A stretch of DNA of 53,137 bases, from the NCBI GenBank assembly GCA_027081065.1, contig JALWLW010000056.1, forward strand, positions 1-53,137. The letters run 5' to 3'. Position 1 is the first letter of the stretch, and each line of letters starts with the position of its first letter. The position numbers and the translations under genes were made by a program. Positions 40,058 through 49,645 of this stretch are shown piece after piece. The notes beneath the pieces were generated by a model. The model ran no database searches and had not been told where the DNA came from. It worked only from the letters and a program-made list of their open reading frames with translations. This DNA comes from Campylobacteraceae bacterium. Lineage in GTDB: Bacteria; Campylobacterota; Campylobacteria; Campylobacterales; Sulfurovaceae.

Positions 40058-41002
40058 ATGCATATTCGTAAAATAGCTGAAGAAGTTTTTAAAATTGAAG
40101 CCAAGTCAATTGCTGATTTAAGTAAAAATTTAAGTGATGATTTTGAAAAAGCAGTTGAAGATATTTTAGAATCTAAAGGAAAATTGATTATTTCAGGCAT
40201 GGGAAAGTCTGGCATAATTGCTAAAAAAATTGCAGCAACCATGGCAAGTACTGGGACACCAAGTTTCTTTTTACATCCAGGTGAAGCCTATCATGGTGAT
40301 TTAGGAATGATAGAAAAAGGTGATATTGTGCTTCTCATCTCTAATTCTGGAGAAACAGATGAAGTTTTACGATTGATTCCTTTTTTGAAGTCACAAGGTA
40401 ACTGTATTATTGCGATGAGTGCTAAAAATAGTTCTACTTTAGCAGCACATGCAACGTACCATTTAAATGTATTTGTAGAGAAAGAGGCGTGTCCTTTACA
40501 GTTAGCACCTACCTCTTCTACTACAGCTACTTTAGTCATGGGAGATGCCTTGGCTATTGCTTTAATGAGAGAGCGAAACTTTCAAGAGAGTGATTTTGCA
40601 CAATTCCATCCAGGAGGGTCTCTTGGAAGACGGCTTTTAACAAAGGTTGAAGATGTCATGAAAAAAGATAATTTACCGTTGGTTAATGTTGATAGCACTA
40701 TTCAAGAGCTTATTCAAAATATCTCTTCAGCAAGATTAGGTTTGGTCATTGTGATGAATAATAATAAAATTGAGGGGATTATTACTGATGGTGATATACG
40801 ACGTGCTATGGAGACATCACAGGAGAACTTTTTTATGTTAAAGGCATCTGACTTAATGATGACTAATCCTAAAAGTATAGAGAGTAAAGCTAAATTGACA
40901 GAAGCACAAATGTTAATGACACAAATGAAAGTGAACTCATTGTTAGTTGTGGAAAATAATCTTTTAGTAGGTGTAGTACAAATTTATGATATTGGAGTGT
41001 AG
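40058..41002 (+). CDS. kdsD: Arabinose-5-phosphate isomerase, KdsD/KpsF family
   Basis: A 314-residue enzyme that interconverts ribulose 5-phosphate and arabinose 5-phosphate, the first step to Kdo. A sugar isomerase (SIS) domain contains SGMGKSGIIAKKIAATMASTGTPSFFLHPGEAYHGDLGMI-like signature residues (Lys and His), and the ISNSGETDE phosphate loop, followed by two CBS domains (about 205-262 and 270-314). Slightly shorter than the E. coli enzyme at the C-terminus. Two bases after pglF and two before the epimerase, so it is in the operon, although Kdo is not known to be part of N-glycans. Confidence 0.88.
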   Translation: MHIRKIAEEVFKIEAKSIADLSKNLSDDFEKAVEDILESKGKLIISGMGKSGIIAKKIAATMASTGTPSFFLHPGEAYHGDLGMIEKGDIVLLISNSGETDEVLRLIPFLKSQGNCIIAMSAKNSSTLAAHATYHLNVFVEKEACPLQLAPTSSTTATLVMGDALAIALMRERNFQESDFAQFHPGGSLGRRLLTKVEDVMKKDNLPLVNVDSTIQELIQNISSARLGLVIVMNNNKIEGIITDGDIRRAMETSQENFFMLKASDLMMTNPKSIESKAKLTEAQMLMTQMKVNSLLVVENNLLVGVVQIYDIGV

Positions 41003-42016
41003 ATGAAAGTTTTAGTAACAGGTGGAGCTGGATATATTGGTTCTCATACCGTAGTTTTATTGATTGAAGCTGGGTATGAAGTGGTGGTTTTTGATAATTT
41101 TTCTAATGCTTCTGTTGAGAGTATTCGACGGGTTGAAAAGCTTGTTAATCAATCAATAGAAGTTATTGAGGGTGATATTAGAAAGAGGGAGGATTTACAA
41201 AAAGTTTTTGAAATGCATAAAATAGATGCTGTCATTCACTTTGCAGGACTTAAAGCTGTGGGTGAATCGGTTGAACAACCCCTTAAATATTATGACAATA
41301 ATGTAAATGGAACAGCTGTACTTTGTGAAGTGATGGCGACTTATAATTGTAAATCTATTATATTTTCATCTTCTGCAACAGTTTATGGTGACCCTTATAG
41401 TACGCCTATTTTAGAAAACTTTCCACTATCAGCTACCAATCCTTATGGGCGTTCAAAACTGATGGTGGAAGAGATATTACGTGATGTTTATGTATCTGAT
41501 AATGAGTGGAAAATAGTTTTACTACGTTACTTTAATCCTGTAGGAGCACATATATCAGGAACAATTGGTGAAGACCCCAATGGTTTACCTAATAACTTAA
41601 TGCCGTTTATTTCTCAAACTGCTGTAGGTAAAAGAGCATGTTTATCGGTATTTGGAAATGATTATGATACGGTAGATGGCACAGGGGTACGAGACTATAT
41701 TCATGTGGTAGATTTAGCAAGAGGACACTTGAATGCTTTGGAACGGATAAAAAACTTTAGTAAACCGATGACTATTAATTTAGGGACAGGTAATGGATAT
41801 TCTGTTTTAGAGATGGTACGTGCCTTCGAGAAGGCTTCAGGTAAAAAAGTGGCTTATAAAATAGTAGAGAGAAGAGCTGGAGATATTGCCACTTGTTTTG
41901 CTGACCCTACTTATGCAAAAGAGATTTTAAATTGGGAAGCTTCTTTAGGAATTAATGAAATGTGCGAAGATACTTGGCGTTGGCAAAGTAATAATCCTAA
42001 TGGATATAAAGACTAA
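41003..42016 (+). CDS. galE: UDP-glucose/UDP-GlcNAc 4-epimerase, GalE/Gne-like
   Basis: A 337-residue SDR epimerase: NAD motif TGGAGYIGSH, SSSATVYGD, and catalytic YGRSK (Tyr-x-x-x-Lys) in NPYGRSKLMVEE. GalE interconverts UDP-glucose and UDP-galactose. The Campylobacter homologue Gne next to pgl genes also makes UDP-GalNAc, needed by PglA and PglJ. Which activity dominates cannot be decided here, but the pathway requires a GalNAc source and no other epimerase of this type is present. Followed by a 67-bp AT-rich gap. Confidence 0.9.
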   Translation: MKVLVTGGAGYIGSHTVVLLIEAGYEVVVFDNFSNASVESIRRVEKLVNQSIEVIEGDIRKREDLQKVFEMHKIDAVIHFAGLKAVGESVEQPLKYYDNNVNGTAVLCEVMATYNCKSIIFSSSATVYGDPYSTPILENFPLSATNPYGRSKLMVEEILRDVYVSDNEWKIVLLRYFNPVGAHISGTIGEDPNGLPNNLMPFISQTAVGKRACLSVFGNDYDTVDGTGVRDYIHVVDLARGHLNALERIKNFSKPMTINLGTGNGYSVLEMVRAFEKASGKKVAYKIVERRAGDIATCFADPTYAKEILNWEASLGINEMCEDTWRWQSNNPNGYKD

Positions 42017-42083
42017 TACTATAATTAAATAATATTTTAGATATTATGTTAAAAAATAATATTAATATAATAGGTACGCTAAT

Positions 42084-43253
42084 ATGAAAATTGCCATAGC
42101 CGGAACAGGATATGTAGGACTATCAAATGGAGTTCTACTAGCACAAAATAATGAAGTAGTCGCACTGGATATTATTCCTGAAAAAGTTGAGATGATTAAT
42201 AATAAAATCTCACCCATTGAAGATAAAGAGATAAGTGATTATTTAAAAAATAAAAAATTAAACTTTAGAGCAACCTTAGATAAGAAAGAGGCGTATAATG
42301 GGGCTGATTATGTTATTATCTCAACCCCTACAGATTATGATCCAGAGACAAACTATTTTAATACCAAGCTTGTAGAAGTGGTGATTAAAGATGTTTTAGC
42401 TATTAATCCTAAAGCCACCATGGTGATTAAATCAACTGTACCTGTGGGATACACTAAAGAGGTTAATAAACGCTTTAATACCAATAATATTATCTTCTCT
42501 CCAGAATTTTTAAGAGAAGGTTCTGCTTTGTATGACAATTTATATCCAAGCAGAATTATTGTAGGTGAAAAGAGTGAACGGGCTGAAGTTTTTGCTAATT
42601 TATTGGTAGAGGGAGCGATTAAAGAAAATATTGATGTCTTATTAACAGATGCTACTGAAGCAGAAGCTGTTAAGCTTTTTTCCAATACCTATCTTGCCAT
42701 GAGAGTTGCTTTTTTTAATGAGTTAGACTCTTATGCTGGGGTACATGGTTTAGATGCTAAACAGATTATTGAAGGAGTAGGCTTAGATCCTAGAATTGGA
42801 ACACATTATAATAATCCTTCTTTTGGTTACGGTGGGTACTGTCTACCCAAAGATACGAAGCAGTTACGAGCAAATTATAAAAATGTACCTTCAAATATTA
42901 TTGGGGCGATTGTTGATTCAAACTCTACAAGAAAAGATTTTATAGCTGACTCTATTATTGCTAAAAATCCAAAAGTAGTGGGTATTTATAGGTTGGTAAT
43001 GAAAAGTGGCTCAGATAATTTTAGAGCTTCGGCGATTCAAGGGATTATGAAACGCATCAAAGCCAAAGGCATTGAAGTGGTTATTTATGAACCTGTGATG
43101 CAAGAAGAGGAGTTTTTTAATTCAAAGGTTATTGAGAATTTAGATGAATTTAAAAATATATCTGATGTTATTATTGCCAATAGATTTGAAGAGACTCTGG
43201 CTGATGTAAAAGCTAAAGTCTATACACGAGATATATTTAACTCAGATAGTTAG
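42084..43253 (+). CDS. ugd: UDP-glucose 6-dehydrogenase (Ugd)
   Basis: A 389-residue UDP-sugar dehydrogenase with [10 protein letters not shown] (NAD), [31 protein letters not shown] and catalytic Cys in [16 protein letters not shown]. The compact 388-residue type as in Klebsiella Ugd makes UDP-glucuronate from UDP-glucose. It is distinct from the WbpA-type enzyme at 15617. The next gene encodes a UDP-glucuronate 4-epimerase that would use its product. Starts 67 bp after galE, possibly with its own promoter. Confidence 0.92.
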   Translation: MKIAIAGTGYVGLSNGVLLAQNNEVVALDIIPEKVEMINNKISPIEDKEISDYLKNKKLNFRATLDKKEAYNGADYVIISTPTDYDPETNYFNTKLVEVVIKDVLAINPKATMVIKSTVPVGYTKEVNKRFNTNNIIFSPEFLREGSALYDNLYPSRIIVGEKSERAEVFANLLVEGAIKENIDVLLTDATEAEAVKLFSNTYLAMRVAFFNELDSYAGVHGLDAKQIIEGVGLDPRIGTHYNNPSFGYGGYCLPKDTKQLRANYKNVPSNIIGAIVDSNSTRKDFIADSIIAKNPKVVGIYRLVMKSGSDNFRASAIQGIMKRIKAKGIEVVIYEPVMQEEEFFNSKVIENLDEFKNISDVIIANRFEETLADVKAKVYTRDIFNSDS

Positions 43254-43264
43254 GAAAAGAAATT

Positions 43265-44263
43265 ATGAAAATATTAGTAACAGGAACAGCAGGATTCATT
43301 GGTTTCCATTTGGCTAAAAAACTCCTTGAACGTGGTGATGAAGTGGTCGGGATAGATAGCATTAATGATTATTATGATGTTAATTTAAAATATGCTAGAT
43401 TAAATGAACTGGGTATCAGTAGAGAAGATATTAAAGAGAATGAATTAATAGCGTCAACACTTTTTCCAAAACATAAGTTTATTAAAGCCAATCTTGAAAA
43501 TCAAGAGGTCATTAATGACCTTTTTGAAACAGAAAAATTTGATGCTGTATGTAACTTAGCAGCTCAAGCAGGAGTAAGATATTCTCTTGAAAATCCTCAT
43601 GCCTACATACAGTCTAATGTTGTAGGGTTTATGAACATTCTTGAAGCTTGTAGACACTATGACGTTAAAAACCTAGCTTATGCCTCAAGTTCATCAGTTT
43701 ATGGTTTAAATAAGTCACAACCGTTTAAGACAACGGACACCACTGATTCTCCTATTAGTCTTTATGCTGCGACTAAGAAGTCAAATGAACTAATGGCTCA
43801 TACCTACAGCCATTTGTATAACATACAGACCACAGGGTTAAGATTTTTTACAGTTTATGGTCCTTGGGGACGACCTGACATGGCACCTATGTTATTTACC
43901 GATGCTATTGTGAATAATCGAGCTATTAATGTTTTTAACAATGGTGAGATGAGCCGAGATTTTACCTATATTGATGATATTGTTGATGGTATTATTAAAG
44001 TCATAGATAAACCATCTGCCTGTGCTATTTACAACATCGGAAATAATGCACCACTAAGTTTAATGACATTTATTGAAACCCTTGAAAATGCACTGGGTAA
44101 AGTGGCAGAGAAAAATTATATGCCCATGCAAGATGGCGATGTTGTCTCAACCTATGCTGATGTCTCTGGGCTAATTGATGACTTTGGATATAAACCAAAT
44201 ACAGAGTTGGCTAAAGGCATTAAAGATTTTGTGGATTGGTATGGAGCATTTTATTCGCTATAA
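43265..44263 (+). CDS. UDP-glucuronate 4-epimerase
   Basis: A 332-residue SDR epimerase: GTAGFIGFHLAKKL, IDSINDYYDVNLKYARL, QAGVRYSLENPHAYIQSN, and catalytic YAATKKSNELMAHTYSHLY. These are the hallmarks of the CapI/LpsL group that converts UDP-glucuronate to UDP-galacturonate, fitting the upstream ugd 11 bp away. It ends the plus-strand glycan locus, and its 3' end runs into the leader of the addB-like gene. Confidence 0.9.
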   Translation: MKILVTGTAGFIGFHLAKKLLERGDEVVGIDSINDYYDVNLKYARLNELGISREDIKENELIASTLFPKHKFIKANLENQEVINDLFETEKFDAVCNLAAQAGVRYSLENPHAYIQSNVVGFMNILEACRHYDVKNLAYASSSSVYGLNKSQPFKTTDTTDSPISLYAATKKSNELMAHTYSHLYNIQTTGLRFFTVYGPWGRPDMAPMLFTDAIVNNRAINVFNNGEMSRDFTYIDDIVDGIIKVIDKPSACAIYNIGNNAPLSLMTFIETLENALGKVAEKNYMPMQDGDVVSTYADVSGLIDDFGYKPNTELAKGIKDFVDWYGAFYSL

Positions 44264-44271
44264 TCATTTTT

Positions 44272-46593
44272 ATGAAAACTTTACATATCTACCCTACATC
44301 TCGTGCCATTAGAAACATTCGTTTAGCTCAAAAGGAACAAGAGGGACTTCTTCCCTCTCTTATGCGAATTGATGACTTTGAACGACGTGCTATTATTTTA
44401 CCTGAATTAATCATGGTAGACTCCCTACAACGAACCCTATTTTTACAAGAAGCTTCACAATTTGAAGCATTCCAATCTCTAAAAATTAACCGTGAGTTGG
44501 TGCGTTTTTTTACTAAGAGTGATGCAATTTTTAAGTTTTTTGAAGAACTTTCTCATGAAAAAGTTACTTTTGATGCCTTAATTGACGGAGATGCCTATGT
44601 AGAGTTTAGTGAACACATTGAGGTCTTAGAACAACTTCTTTTAAATTACCAACAGTTGCTTAAAAGTAAAGGTTTAACCGACCGTGTCTTCGTGCCAAGC
44701 TCTTACCGACTTAACAGAGGTTTTGTAGAGAGTTATGATACTTTTGAGTTACATTTAGAGGGCTACATGAGTTATTTTGAATTGCAACTCATAGAGCAAA
44801 TAGCCCAGTTTAGACCGTTTATGATTCATATGCATACTTCTAAGTTCAATACCAAAGTGCAAGAACGTTTTTTAGAGATGGGAATTGAGTTAGAAAATGA
44901 TAGTTACGTTGTCTTTGATTTGCAGAGTAAAAGTATTATAAAGTCTGTTAAAAATGAGCAAGTCATTAAAGCAAAAGTATTAGCAGTTGAGGAGCGTTTG
45001 GCTCAAATACCTTTGTTATTAGAAGCTGTACAAGAGATGGTAAACAAGGGAATATCGGCTGATGATATTGTGGTTATTTTACCAGATGAGACTTTTAAAA
45101 CTACTGTACAAATGTATGATAAGCTCAATAACTTTAACTTTGCTATGGGTTTTGATTTTGATAAAACAAAAGCCTATAAACAGCTTGAGAGTATCTACCA
45201 GCATTGGCAACTTTTTTCTGATGAATCACTGTTTTTACTTAAAAAATATGAGATAAAAGCAGAAGAGGTTAATAAAATAAATTTAACTCAAAAACAAAAT
45301 GTTGAACAGTTCTTTCAAAGCTTAGAAGCTTTAGAGTTAGGGCAAAAACGTTCTGAAGTTTTAGAAAATATGGCAGAGTTTAAAAGCATTTTTGTCTCAG
45401 AGCTTATGTTACCTAAGCAGTGGATGTTTCTGTGGTTAAAAAAACTTTCTCAAATTCATCTTGATGATGTAAGAGGAGGAAAAGTAACTGTTATGGGTGC
45501 GTTGGAGACTAGAGGGGTCTCTTTTAAAGGAGTGGTGGTTGTTGATTTTAACGATGGTATTGTTCCTAGCATTCCAGCTAAAGATAACTTTTTAAATTCT
45601 AGCCTTAGAAAATTTGCTAAGTTACCGACTAAAAATGATCGTGCAGCCTTACAAAAACAGCTCTATAAACGTATTTTAGAACAAGCTGAAACTTCGACCA
45701 TCATCTATTCAAAGTCAAACAATAAAGCTCCAGCTTCTTATTTGTATGAGTTAGGATTAGGTGTGGGTAAGGATGTATCAGCTAATATGCAGTTATTATA
45801 CAATGAGCCAAATATGTTGGTTGAAGCATCTGACCCTATTATGAAGCAGTTTGATGCTAGTAGCATTACTTGGTCAGCGACTAGACTCCAAACATTTTTA
45901 GCTTGTAAACGAAAGTACTATTACAACTATGTACTCAACCTAAAAGCCAAAGAGGAAGATGAACTCAATGAAGGAGTGTTTCTCCATAAACTTTTAGAAC
46001 ATCTTTTTAAAGAACAGTCGTTCTTTGAAGATGAAAAAGTTATGAAAGCAACCATTGACAGACTTTTAGATGAACTTTTAGAAACCAATACCCCTAAAGT
46101 TGCTTACAGTAAATTGCTTTGGAAGAAAAAATTAGAAAAGTTTATTGAAGCACAAGTTTACCATTTTAAAGCAGGTTGGAGGGTTGTGGCACGAGAAGAG
46201 CAGATAGTAGGGTTAATTGGAGGCATAAACTTTAAAGGTGTCATAGACAGAATTGACCAAGATACTACAGGAACATATGTGCTAGATTACAAAAGTGGCT
46301 CAATCTTACAAGCCAATAGAACAAAAAATTTAGAAAAGTTAACAGATTTTCAAATGAGTATCTATTCGGAGTTGTTAAAAGATAAATTTAAAGATTTACG
46401 CTTAGCTTTTGTAGAGATATTTAATGGTAAAACTACAGAAATTACAGCATTAGAAGAGAAAACTGAATTACTGTATGAAATTATTGATGAACTAAAAAGC
46501 ACAAAAGAAGTCATAGCCCAGCGTTGCGATGATGTTTCACAATGTCAATATTGTGACTACACTTTACTTTGTGAACGTGGGGTTTATTTGTAA
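44272..46593 (+). CDS. addB: AddB-like PD-(D/E)XK nuclease with Fe-S cluster
   Basis: A 773-residue protein like the AddB subunit of Campylobacter/Helicobacter AddAB, which processes double-strand ends for RecA. Its C-terminal nuclease has Asp659 (VIDRID), Asp672-Lys674 (LDYKSG), and four cysteines at 545, 758, 761 and 767 spaced like an AddB iron-sulphur staple. The N-terminal helicase-like part shows no Walker A motif. The frame extends upstream to 44236 inside the previous gene, but MKTLHIYPTSRAIRN at 44272 is the likely start. The expected addA partner does not follow; the next gene is on the other strand. Confidence 0.87.
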   Translation: MKTLHIYPTSRAIRNIRLAQKEQEGLLPSLMRIDDFERRAIILPELIMVDSLQRTLFLQEASQFEAFQSLKINRELVRFFTKSDAIFKFFEELSHEKVTFDALIDGDAYVEFSEHIEVLEQLLLNYQQLLKSKGLTDRVFVPSSYRLNRGFVESYDTFELHLEGYMSYFELQLIEQIAQFRPFMIHMHTSKFNTKVQERFLEMGIELENDSYVVFDLQSKSIIKSVKNEQVIKAKVLAVEERLAQIPLLLEAVQEMVNKGISADDIVVILPDETFKTTVQMYDKLNNFNFAMGFDFDKTKAYKQLESIYQHWQLFSDESLFLLKKYEIKAEEVNKINLTQKQNVEQFFQSLEALELGQKRSEVLENMAEFKSIFVSELMLPKQWMFLWLKKLSQIHLDDVRGGKVTVMGALETRGVSFKGVVVVDFNDGIVPSIPAKDNFLNSSLRKFAKLPTKNDRAALQKQLYKRILEQAETSTIIYSKSNNKAPASYLYELGLGVGKDVSANMQLLYNEPNMLVEASDPIMKQFDASSITWSATRLQTFLACKRKYYYNYVLNLKAKEEDELNEGVFLHKLLEHLFKEQSFFEDEKVMKATIDRLLDELLETNTPKVAYSKLLWKKKLEKFIEAQVYHFKAGWRVVAREEQIVGLIGGINFKGVIDRIDQDTTGTYVLDYKSGSILQANRTKNLEKLTDFQMSIYSELLKDKFKDLRLAFVEIFNGKTTEITALEEKTELLYEIIDELKSTKEVIAQRCDDVSQCQYCDYTLLCERGVYL

Positions 46594-46616
46594 CTTTTTT
46601 TATGTAGCCAACAATT

Positions 46617-46651
46617 TTTAAACTCTTAAAATTAAAAATCCTGAGTTTAAA
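46617..46651. terminator. Terminator-like inverted repeat after addB
   Basis: TTTAAACTC (46617-46625) pairs perfectly with GAGTTTAAA (46643-46651) across a 17-nt loop, 23 bp after the addB stop and in the spacer of two convergent genes. A second weaker hairpin (GTAG..CAC / GTG..CTAC) lies near 46662-46682. No strong T run follows, so the terminator role is tentative. Confidence 0.4.
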
Positions 46652-46781
46652 TCTCTAGTGTAGCACTGATGTGTTACTACCTATTCACATTGGTATTTTT
46701 CCTTAATCTTCAAATTTCTTTTACTTTAAATTCTTGAAAAAATTATTTCTCTTTTTATTTTTGACGATTACAGAAGAAAAT

Positions 46782-47519
46782 TTAAAAATCTTCGTCATCA
46801 TCCTCTTCAAATTCACGTGCCATTTGTTCTTCATTTTCAGTAATTAGTTGCTGTTTTGTTAAAACCATTTCATGTAAGAACTCTCCAAAGAATGTCTTTG
46901 ATTCTGTTTTTGCAAGAAAAAGATAAATACCAATAAGCAGTCCTATTACTGTGAGTATAGCAATAATCGATTGCATAGGGTTAAACATTTGAATAGGTTC
47001 TCTTACTTTTGTTTCACAAACTCCTCCTGGACAATATTCAGGCTCTTTGTGTATAAGTGCTTTATAAATCATGCACCCCACACAAATAGAAAATGCACTC
47101 TCTAGCGTCATGAGTGTTAGACATAAAACACAAATTAAGACTTTGTAAAAAGTAATATCCCAATGAAGAACAAACCAGTAAAGCATAGGTAAAGAGATAA
47201 ACCAGCCAATGGTCCATGCAAAACGTTTTTGTATTGCACCAACATATTCTGGTTTTTGGTGACGTACAATGAATTTTCCTAATAGTAAAGAGGGTGAGTA
47301 GTTTGCATTAATCATTCTGGCTGTAAAATCAAGAAATAAAAATGCCAAGTAGACCCTTGCTACAATGATATGGTTATAACCAATACCTAAAAAAAGAACC
47401 ATCATCCCTAATGTAGCGAGAATTCCAGCTGCTGCTCGGGCTTCTCGTTCATTAAGTACAGGAATATTATATCCAGGTACTGTTTCTCCATAGTTATTTA
47501 AAAAGTTTTTAATGTTCAA
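46782..47519 (-). CDS. DUF4395 membrane protein
   Basis: A 245-residue inner-membrane protein. PGYNIPVLNEREARAAAGI near the N-terminus is the DUF4395 signature, with about four hydrophobic segments around residues 33-62, 97-115, 125-150 and 185-205. A conserved-looking cysteine pair ICVGCMIY is at the end of one helix, and CPGGVC is a second pair in the following loop. The last 20 residues are strongly acidic (FEEDDDEDF). Function unknown; cysteine pairs may be redox or metal sites. Alone on its strand. Confidence 0.78.
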   Translation of the reverse strand: MNIKNFLNNYGETVPGYNIPVLNEREARAAAGILATLGMMVLFLGIGYNHIIVARVYLAFLFLDFTARMINANYSPSLLLGKFIVRHQKPEYVGAIQKRFAWTIGWFISLPMLYWFVLHWDITFYKVLICVLCLTLMTLESAFSICVGCMIYKALIHKEPEYCPGGVCETKVREPIQMFNPMQSIIAILTVIGLLIGIYLFLAKTESKTFFGEFLHEMVLTKQQLITENEEQMAREFEEDDDEDF

Positions 47520-47744
47520 ATAGACTCCTTTGGTGTATGTAAATATCTCTCTTTATACTATAATACTATAGTAAAATAAGAAGTGCGACAAGAATACAAG
47601 CTAAAAAGAGATATTAGCTCTTTTGATAGTGAAGTGGTTACATGTTTTTTACTTTAAAAGGAAAAATTAAGATTTTTTTAAATGTGAAAATAAATGAATT
47701 AAGTTAGTACTATTGAGTTTATTTTTTAAAAGTTAAATAGCCTT

Positions 47745-47758
47745 ATGAAATATTTCAT
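47745..47758. promoter_or_regulatory. Perfect 14-bp palindrome, possible operator
   Basis: ATGAAATATTTCAT reads the same on both strands and lies about 50 bp upstream of the -10-like box of the outer-membrane protein gene. It could be an operator of an unidentified regulator. Not recognised as a Fur or Nik box. Confidence 0.35.
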
Positions 47759-47803
47759 GTTTTATATTAATAAATAATGTTATATATTATTTAATAAAAA
47801 GAA

Positions 47804-47812
47804 TGTTAAAAT
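47804..47812 (+). promoter_or_regulatory. Putative extended -10 promoter of outer-membrane protein gene
   Basis: TGTTAAAAT (TGnTAAAAT), 24 bp before the GTG start; no consensus -35 is visible. Confidence 0.4.
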
Positions 47813-47836
47813 AGAACAATTATATTAGGAGTCATT

Positions 47837-48568
47837 GTGAAACAATTAAATATATTATTAACTACAAGTGTAATGCTTAGTAATGCTTTGTACGGGGGTG
47901 GAGATATCTTGCCTACTGTATTTGAAGAAGAAGAGGTTTTTGTTCCGGTAGAAGAGTTTGTTGAACCTTTGGTTGAACCAGAAAGTGTTGTAGCTACACC
48001 TAAAGTCGTGCCAACTCCAGCAGTTGTACCTGTTGTGCCTATTGTAAGCCAACTTACACCTTTGGGATTGTATGTAGGACTAGGATTAACAGCTGCACGA
48101 TATAATCCAAGTTGCAACTGTCCTATTAAAGGAGATCTTGATAAAACAGCTGGGTTTATAGGACGTGTGGGGTATGACTTTAATCCATTTATTGGCTTAG
48201 AAGCAAGAGGCATTCGTACCAATTGGAAATCTGATGGTGGTAAAATCAAACATTATGGAGCATTTGTTAAGCCTATGTATCCCGTGAGTACAGATATTAA
48301 TGTTTATGGATTAGCAGGGTTAGCTGCAACTAAAACAGAGGGTACAACTAGACAACTAACCGATACCAATGGCTTTGCTTGGGGATTAGGATTAGAGTAT
48401 GATTTAGGTTCTGATACTCCTAAACAAGGAAAATATGGTAGAGACTTTGATGGTTATGGAGACCAAGAACATGGTTGGGGACTTTTCGCTGATTATGAAA
48501 GGTTAATTCAACGAGCTGGTTCACCAGATTTGGATACGCTTAATATAGGTATTACTTACGACTTTTAG
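47837..48568 (+). CDS. Outer-membrane beta-barrel protein with Pro/Glu/Val-rich linker
   Basis: A 243-residue exported protein. The signal peptide (about residues 1-20, cleaved near ALYGG) is followed by an extended linker rich in Val, Pro and Glu (about 28-72). From YVGLGLTAARY onward alternating hydrophobic strands (FIGRVGYDFN, GLEARGIRTNW, GLAGLAATKTEG, WGLGLEYDLG) end with the C-terminal Phe in NIGITYDF, as in OmpA/OprF-like or Opa-type eight-strand barrels. The start is GTG with AGGAG five bases before. Two cysteines in SCNCP are unusual in a barrel loop. Function unknown. Confidence 0.77.
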   Translation: MKQLNILLTTSVMLSNALYGGGDILPTVFEEEEVFVPVEEFVEPLVEPESVVATPKVVPTPAVVPVVPIVSQLTPLGLYVGLGLTAARYNPSCNCPIKGDLDKTAGFIGRVGYDFNPFIGLEARGIRTNWKSDGGKIKHYGAFVKPMYPVSTDINVYGLAGLAATKTEGTTRQLTDTNGFAWGLGLEYDLGSDTPKQGKYGRDFDGYGDQEHGWGLFADYERLIQRAGSPDLDTLNIGITYDF

Positions 48569-48581
48569 ATAGATATAAACT

Positions 48582-48609
48582 TGGCTACGATAATTGTTCT
48601 TGGTAGCCA
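48582..48609. terminator. Bidirectional terminator hairpin
   Basis: TGGCTAC (48582-48588) and GTAGCCA (48603-48609) form a perfect 7-bp stem with a 14-nt loop between two convergent genes. Neither side has a strong T tract. Confidence 0.45.
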
Positions 48610-48613
48610 CTGT

Positions 48614-49645
48614 TTAGAGTGTATTTTTCCCATAAAGCTCAATGTAAACTTTAGAAATAGCAATTAAAAATGATGTAATTGCAGGACCTAAAATCATTCC
48701 CCAAAATCCATAGGAACTCATACCTGCTACAATAGAAAAGAAAATTAGAAGTTCATTAATACGTGTATTGCTATGTAAAATATTATCTTTGATATAACGA
48801 ATAATCATAGGCTTAATAAATGTATCGGCAAGAATAGAGATAATAAGCACAGAGTATAAAGCAATAATAATGGCTGAATTAGCATTGAGTGTATTCCATG
48901 CATAAAGTGAAACAGGCATCCAAACTAAAGCTCCTCCCACAAATGGAATAAGAGAAGCAAAGCCATAAATAGTACCTAAAAGTAGACCGTTGAAGCCAAA
49001 AAATGAGATAACAATACCAAAGAGTAACCCTTCAAAAATAGCTGTTACAATAATCGAGTAGAAGACGACTTCCATGGTTGAGGAAATCTCTTTTAATATC
49101 TTATCTCCCTCAATATCATTCATTGGAAGAAATGAAGTAAGTAGGGTAAATAGTTTATCGGCATAAGAGTTTAAAATAAAGTAAAAAACAATAACAAAAA
49201 AGACATTTTTTATAAATCCAATTCCTTGACTACCAGCTTCTGTAAGCATGGTTGTTGAAGTTTCAATATTTGTTAAAATTTGCTCATTATCTAAATACTC
49301 TTTTGACCAATCTTCTAGTAGAGGAATACCTTCAGCTAATGAGATAAGATTGGTAGTTGTTTGGGTGATAATATTCGCATCAATGGATGCTAATGCTTGG
49401 ACTCCTGTTGTCGCAATGTAGATAATTGGTACAAAAAGAATGAGTAGAAGAAGTAAAGAGAGAATCGTTGCTGAAGTTCTTTGTGAATTGAGTCGAGAAC
49501 GAATGTTTTTATTGATATTTGCTGTTGCCATAGTAAGAAGCAGTGCTACAATAATAGAGAGAAGAAAAGGCTGGTAAATACTATAAGCACCAAGAAGAGC
49601 TAAGATAAAAAGAATGGCAATAACATAATCACTTTTATTCATCAT
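48614..49645 (-). CDS. AI-2E/PerM-family membrane permease
   Basis: A 343-residue integral membrane protein of the PerM (AI-2E exporter-like) family: a hydrophobic N-terminal pair of helices around residues 9-45 and 60-82, the amphipathic central region, then helices with [23 protein letters not shown] and the C-terminal [15 protein letters not shown]. Substrates vary and are mostly unknown. Two adjacent ATGs start it, with GGAGG eight bases before, and it overlaps the end of ruvB by 11 bp, so it belongs to the panB-ruvB operon. No quorum-sensing genes are nearby. Confidence 0.86.
   Translation of the reverse strand: MMNKSDYVIAILFILALLGAYSIYQPFLLSIIVALLLTMATANINKNIRSRLNSQRTSATILSLLLLLILFVPIIYIATTGVQALASIDANIITQTTTNLISLAEGIPLLEDWSKEYLDNEQILTNIETSTTMLTEAGSQGIGFIKNVFFVIVFYFILNSYADKLFTLLTSFLPMNDIEGDKILKEISSTMEVVFYSIIVTAIFEGLLFGIVISFFGFNGLLLGTIYGFASLIPFVGGALVWMPVSLYAWNTLNANSAIIIALYSVLIISILADTFIKPMIIRYIKDNILHSNTRINELLIFFSIVAGMSSYGFWGMILGPAITSFLIAISKVYIELYGKNTL

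Larger units (their letters stand above)
47520..47836. other. AT-rich intergenic region with palindromes, no gene seen
   Basis: This 317-bp divergent spacer holds no open reading frame of note. It contains ATGAAATATTTCAT (47745-47758, a perfect 14-bp palindrome), an inverted repeat AAATAAT/ATTATTT (47772-47778, 47786-47792) and an extended -10-like TGTTAAAAT (47804-47812) before the outer-membrane protein gene. Promoters of both flanking genes should lie here. Confidence 0.6.

Noticed and set aside
44236..44271. Upstream start of the addB frame (MVWSILFAIIIF)
   Set aside because: It would overlap the epimerase gene; the hydrophobic piece is not part of AddB proteins. MKTLHIYPT at 44272 fits better.
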